Assembly (NCBI GenBank): GCA_017411715.1
Contig: JAFQPO010000007.1
Location: 1-64,000, forward strand
Direction of reading: 5' to 3'
Source: Bacilli bacterium
GTDB taxonomy: Bacteria; Bacillota_I; Bacilli_A; ML615J-28; CAG-313
DNA length: 64,000 bases
The notes beneath the pieces were generated by a model, which was given only the letters and a program-made list of their open reading frames with translations, had not been told where the DNA came from and did no database searches. Both the position numbers and the translations under genes were made by a program. Below, one piece after another: positions 61,967-64,000 of this stretch. The number at the start of each line of letters is the position of its first letter. Position 1 is the first letter of the stretch.

Positions 61967-62842
61967 CTAAATATTACTTAATAATTTGGATATTAAATTA
62001 CTGTCTGATTCACTTATGGAAAATATCTTTTTACCTAAATCTTTAATAGAATGACCTAAGTGATAAATTTTATTTTGATCGATAATTATATATCTATCAT
62101 GCACATTAGGTGTATATCTTACATCTAATCCTCCATATTGACTATTAAATGTGTTTATATCTCTGCCTAATAGTCTAGTATTAATACTAGTATAAATAAT
62201 TACTTGTACATTTCTATTTTTAACTACTAATCTATCTAGTATTGTTCTATCAACATAATTATCAATTATAATAATTTCATTAATGGCACTTTCGAATATT
62301 GATTGTATCAAAGTATACGCATCATAAAGCTGTCCATCAAAAAATAATTGTGAATTTTTTAATTCTTGTGGTTTATAGTTATTTTCAATATTACTAACTC
62401 TTTCATCAAGTGACTCAACTTTATTAATAAGTCTTACATAATTTTCATTAGTAACAAGAGATCTTTCCTCATTAATAACATAACCTGTTAATAAATATTC
62501 TTTTAATATTTTATTTGCCCATCTTCTAAATTTTATTCCTTCAACAGAGTTAACTCTATAGCCTACTGAAATTATCATATCTAAATTATAAATATTAATA
62601 TTTCTTTTTACCCTTCTATTTCCTTCATATCGAACAATTTCCATTTTGGAAATTGTTGAACTTTCTTCTAATTCATTTTCAGATATTATATTTCTAATAT
62701 GTTTATTAATTGCAGGAACATTTACATTAAATAACAAAGCCATTTGTTCTTGAGTCAACCAAACAGTCTCCTCTAATGGAGAAACTGTTACATCAACTTC
62801 CACAGAATCATTATTGAACTTTACAATTTCATATTTGTTCAT
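61967..62842 (-). CDS. RhuM-like DNA-binding protein with C-terminal PLD-like domain
   Basis: Product of 291 residues. The N-terminal part is RhuM-like (TVWLTQEQMALLFNVNVPAI, then NIYNLDMIISVGYRVNSVEG and FRRWANKILKEYLLTGYVIN). After a coiled-coil link (LINKVESLDERVSNIENNY) the C-terminal 120 residues have IIIIDNYVD, and NVHDRYIIIDQNKIYHLGHS with an H-x-R-x(4)-D variant of the PLD catalytic motif. Only one such motif is present, so a nuclease would need a dimer or be inactive. It overlaps the upstream XRE gene by 14 bases and is followed directly by R1. Confidence 0.85.
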   Translation of the reverse strand: MNKYEIVKFNNDSVEVDVTVSPLEETVWLTQEQMALLFNVNVPAINKHIRNIISENELEESSTISKMEIVRYEGNRRVKRNINIYNLDMIISVGYRVNSVEGIKFRRWANKILKEYLLTGYVINEERSLVTNENYVRLINKVESLDERVSNIENNYKPQELKNSQLFFDGQLYDAYTLIQSIFESAINEIIIIDNYVDRTILDRLVVKNRNVQVIIYTSINTRLLGRDINTFNSQYGGLDVRYTPNVHDRYIIIDQNKIYHLGHSIKDLGKKIFSISESDSNLISKLLSNI

Positions 62843-63146
62843 TATTTGTCACCTCTATTAATTCTACACCATTTAAAATAACATCAAGTTCTGTATCAAG
62901 TGCATTTGCATATTTAACTAAAAAGAAAATAGTTGGTGAATTGCTCATATTTTCAAATCTTGTTATTTGTTGTCGCATTACTCCCATTTTATCAGCAATC
63001 TCTTGTTGAGTGTATCCCAGTTTTTCTCTTAAAAATACAAATTGCATTACTATTTTTGCTCTAAGCCATCTTTCTTGTTGTTCAATTGCCATTTCTTTTA
63101 ATTCTTTATTATTATAAATTTCTGCTATTTTATTTAATTTTTTCAT
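62829..63146 (-). CDS. Small XRE-family regulator
   Basis: Product of 105 residues. A helical N-terminus (MKKLNKIAEIYNNKELKEMA, then EQQERWLRAKIVMQFVF) precedes a Cro/CI HTH (YTQQEIADKMGVMRQQITRFE). It is the first gene of a pair, and its stop overlaps the RhuM start (14 bases), so both are made from one message. The role is probably to control the pair, as an antitoxin-like or immunity regulator would. TGAGGT precedes the ATG. Confidence 0.85.
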   Translation of the reverse strand: MKKLNKIAEIYNNKELKEMAIEQQERWLRAKIVMQFVFLREKLGYTQQEIADKMGVMRQQITRFENMSNSPTIFFLVKYANALDTELDVILNGVELIEVTNNEQI

Positions 63147-63163
63147 AACTGTACCTCAGTATA

Positions 63164-63191
63164 ATTATAACATAAAAGACTATATTTGCAA
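63164..63191 (-). promoter_or_regulatory. Promoter of the XRE-RhuM pair
   Basis: On the minus strand TTGCAA (63191-63186), 16 nt, TATAAT (63169-63164). Confidence 0.7.
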
Positions 63192-63211
63192 CATTTTTGT
63201 ATCATAGGTAA

Positions 63212-63240
63212 CTAAAAAAATAAATCTCAAAAAGAGACTT
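63212..63240 (-). terminator. Terminator of the XRE-flavodoxin gene
   Basis: A short stem (AGTCTC/GAGATT, six pairs with G-U) is followed by TTTATTTTTTTAG on the minus strand, after repeat R2. Confidence 0.6.
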
Positions 63241-63312
63241 ATTGTATCATTCTAATGTCTAACTGCTACGATATCTATCTTTTATATAGATGTATGGGAC
63301 TATAAGTTTTTC
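63237..63312 (-). repeat. 76-bp repeat R2, directly after the XRE-flavodoxin stop codon
   Basis: The second copy of R1. Its outer ends are again partly complementary (ACTTAT and more, three mismatches in 14). Its last base is next to the TAA of the gene at 63313, the same position R1 has to the RhuM gene. Confidence 0.85.
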
Positions 63313-64000
63313 TTATAATCCCATATTTCTTTTATACGTATCAATTAATGCGACAATACATTTCTTATCCATAACTGAATCACTCATTTTAATTTCGTAT
63401 TTATGTCTTTGAATAGGTAAACATTTATTTATATCAGTTAAAATATTTGATATCAAAGGAATAAAGAGAGGATTCTCTTCATCAGATCCATATATTCCTA
63501 TAATATGTAATTTACTAATAAATGTTGGATAATTCGCTTCATTATTATTAAAATAGTCTTGCATTCTTTCCATAAGCGTAAAATAAAGAGCAGATGGATT
63601 TCCACAATACATAGGAACAACAAAAACAATTTTATTGTAGCTAATACTCAAATCTAGTAAATTGTAGATATCATCATAACGATATTTACACTTATTGACC
63701 TTCATACATTCATAATTACATTTATTACATGAATTAATAAACAAATCTTTAAAACTAATAAATGTATCGTTATCATTCATCATATATTTTACTATATTTT
63801 CAGAATTTCCATTTGATCTCGCACTAAAGGAAATGTATAAGTTAGAGATATTAGTTTTAGGTAATAGAATATGATTAGAGTTATTTTCAAATATTTGATC
63901 TAATGTTAAATTATATTTATCAATTAACAACATTAATTTATCATAACTTATTTCATTAATTCCTTTTTCTATTTTATTAATAGTTGATTTAGAAGTATAA
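63313..64000 (-). CDS. XRE-HTH/flavodoxin-like fusion protein (partial, runs off the window end)
   Basis: The frame is open from the last base of the window to the stop at 63313 (about 229 codons visible). The first residues read TSKSTINKIEKGINEISYDK, the second half of a Cro/CI HTH, so an ATG at 63933 is only internal. The rest is a flavodoxin/NAD(P)H-dependent FMN reductase-like fold: LYISFSARSNGNSENIVKYM holds the phosphate-binding loop, and IVFVVPMYCGNPSALYFTLM the second FMN loop. A Cys group (NSCNKCNYECMKVNKCKY) sits between them. I infer a redox-sensing regulator. R2 follows the stop directly. Confidence 0.75.
   Translation of the reverse strand, partial: YTSKSTINKIEKGINEISYDKLMLLIDKYNLTLDQIFENNSNHILLPKTNISNLYISFSARSNGNSENIVKYMMNDNDTFISFKDLFINSCNKCNYECMKVNKCKYRYDDIYNLLDLSISYNKIVFVVPMYCGNPSALYFTLMERMQDYFNNNEANYPTFISKLHIIGIYGSDEENPLFIPLISNILTDINKCLPIQRHKYEIKMSDSVMDKKCIVALIDTYKRNMGL

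Overview
The window is AT-rich (roughly 30% G+C by eye) and comes from an anaerobic low-G+C Firmicute. An uncultured gut Bacilli/Erysipelotrichia-like lineage fits best, but the placement is an inference. The signs are Firmicute-type Shine-Dalgarno sites and TTGACA/TATAAT promoters, a Na+-type V-ATPase instead of F-ATPase genes, oxygen-defence proteins typical of anaerobes (rubrerythrin, superoxide reductase, flavodiiron protein, rubredoxin), FeoAB iron uptake, glutamate racemase, and secreted proteins with SipW-type signal regions. UGA is used as a normal stop. No rRNA, tRNA or CRISPR array was seen.

Layout. 1-1.27 kb: the end of an accessory module with a small membrane/coiled-coil protein, a divergent sigma factor and a three-copy tandem repeat in its leader. 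1.3-9.7 kb: a nine-gene V-ATPase operon (order G-I-K-E-C-F-A-B-D). 9.7-24.9 kb: housekeeping genes (rubrerythrin, NCS2 permease, a copper ATPase fused to a CopZ domain, MurI, an MBL-fold hydrolase, the feoAB operon with a paired operator, a Rieske oxidoreductase, a FakA-like protein). 25-36.5 kb: two sensor-kinase/response-regulator operons, a DegV protein and a 1,537-residue anchored repeat protein. 36.7-42.8 kb: a surface operon with a 1,634-residue Gly-rich secreted protein and two TasA/camelysin-like proteins. 43-51 kb: an amino-acid permease, the rubredoxin/flavodiiron/superoxide reductase cluster, an LRR protein, an orphan serine recombinase, MscL and a lipoprotein hydrolase. 51-57.3 kb: a P1 peptidase and a SipW-type operon (two substrates, a signal peptidase with an added membrane domain, a DUF5305-like protein). 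57.4-64 kb: an accessory region with gene remnants, a broken RelB-Fic pair, several XRE regulators, a RhuM/PLD-like protein and an XRE-flavodoxin fusion that runs off the end.

How it may work together. The V-ATPase c-ring keeps every known Na+ ligand of the Enterococcus enzyme, so it probably moves Na+. Superoxide reductase, flavodiiron protein, rubredoxin and rubrerythrin would detoxify O2 and its products. The SipW-type peptidase at 53.5 kb is the only signal peptidase visible here and could process the TasA-like proteins of both clusters into a surface fibre or matrix; this is inferred from the signal regions.

Most interesting items: (i) the 76-bp direct repeats, about 84% identical, that abut the stop codons of the RhuM and XRE-flavodoxin genes and look like 3' cassette sites; (ii) the SipW/DUF5305 operon with its enlarged peptidase; (iii) the sigma-factor module with its triple leader repeat and a start-stop codon pair; (iv) a CopZ nested in copA behind its own ribosome binding site; (v) two XRE genes sharing one operator type; (vi) an orphan terminator with micro-ORFs at 48.4-48.6 kb.
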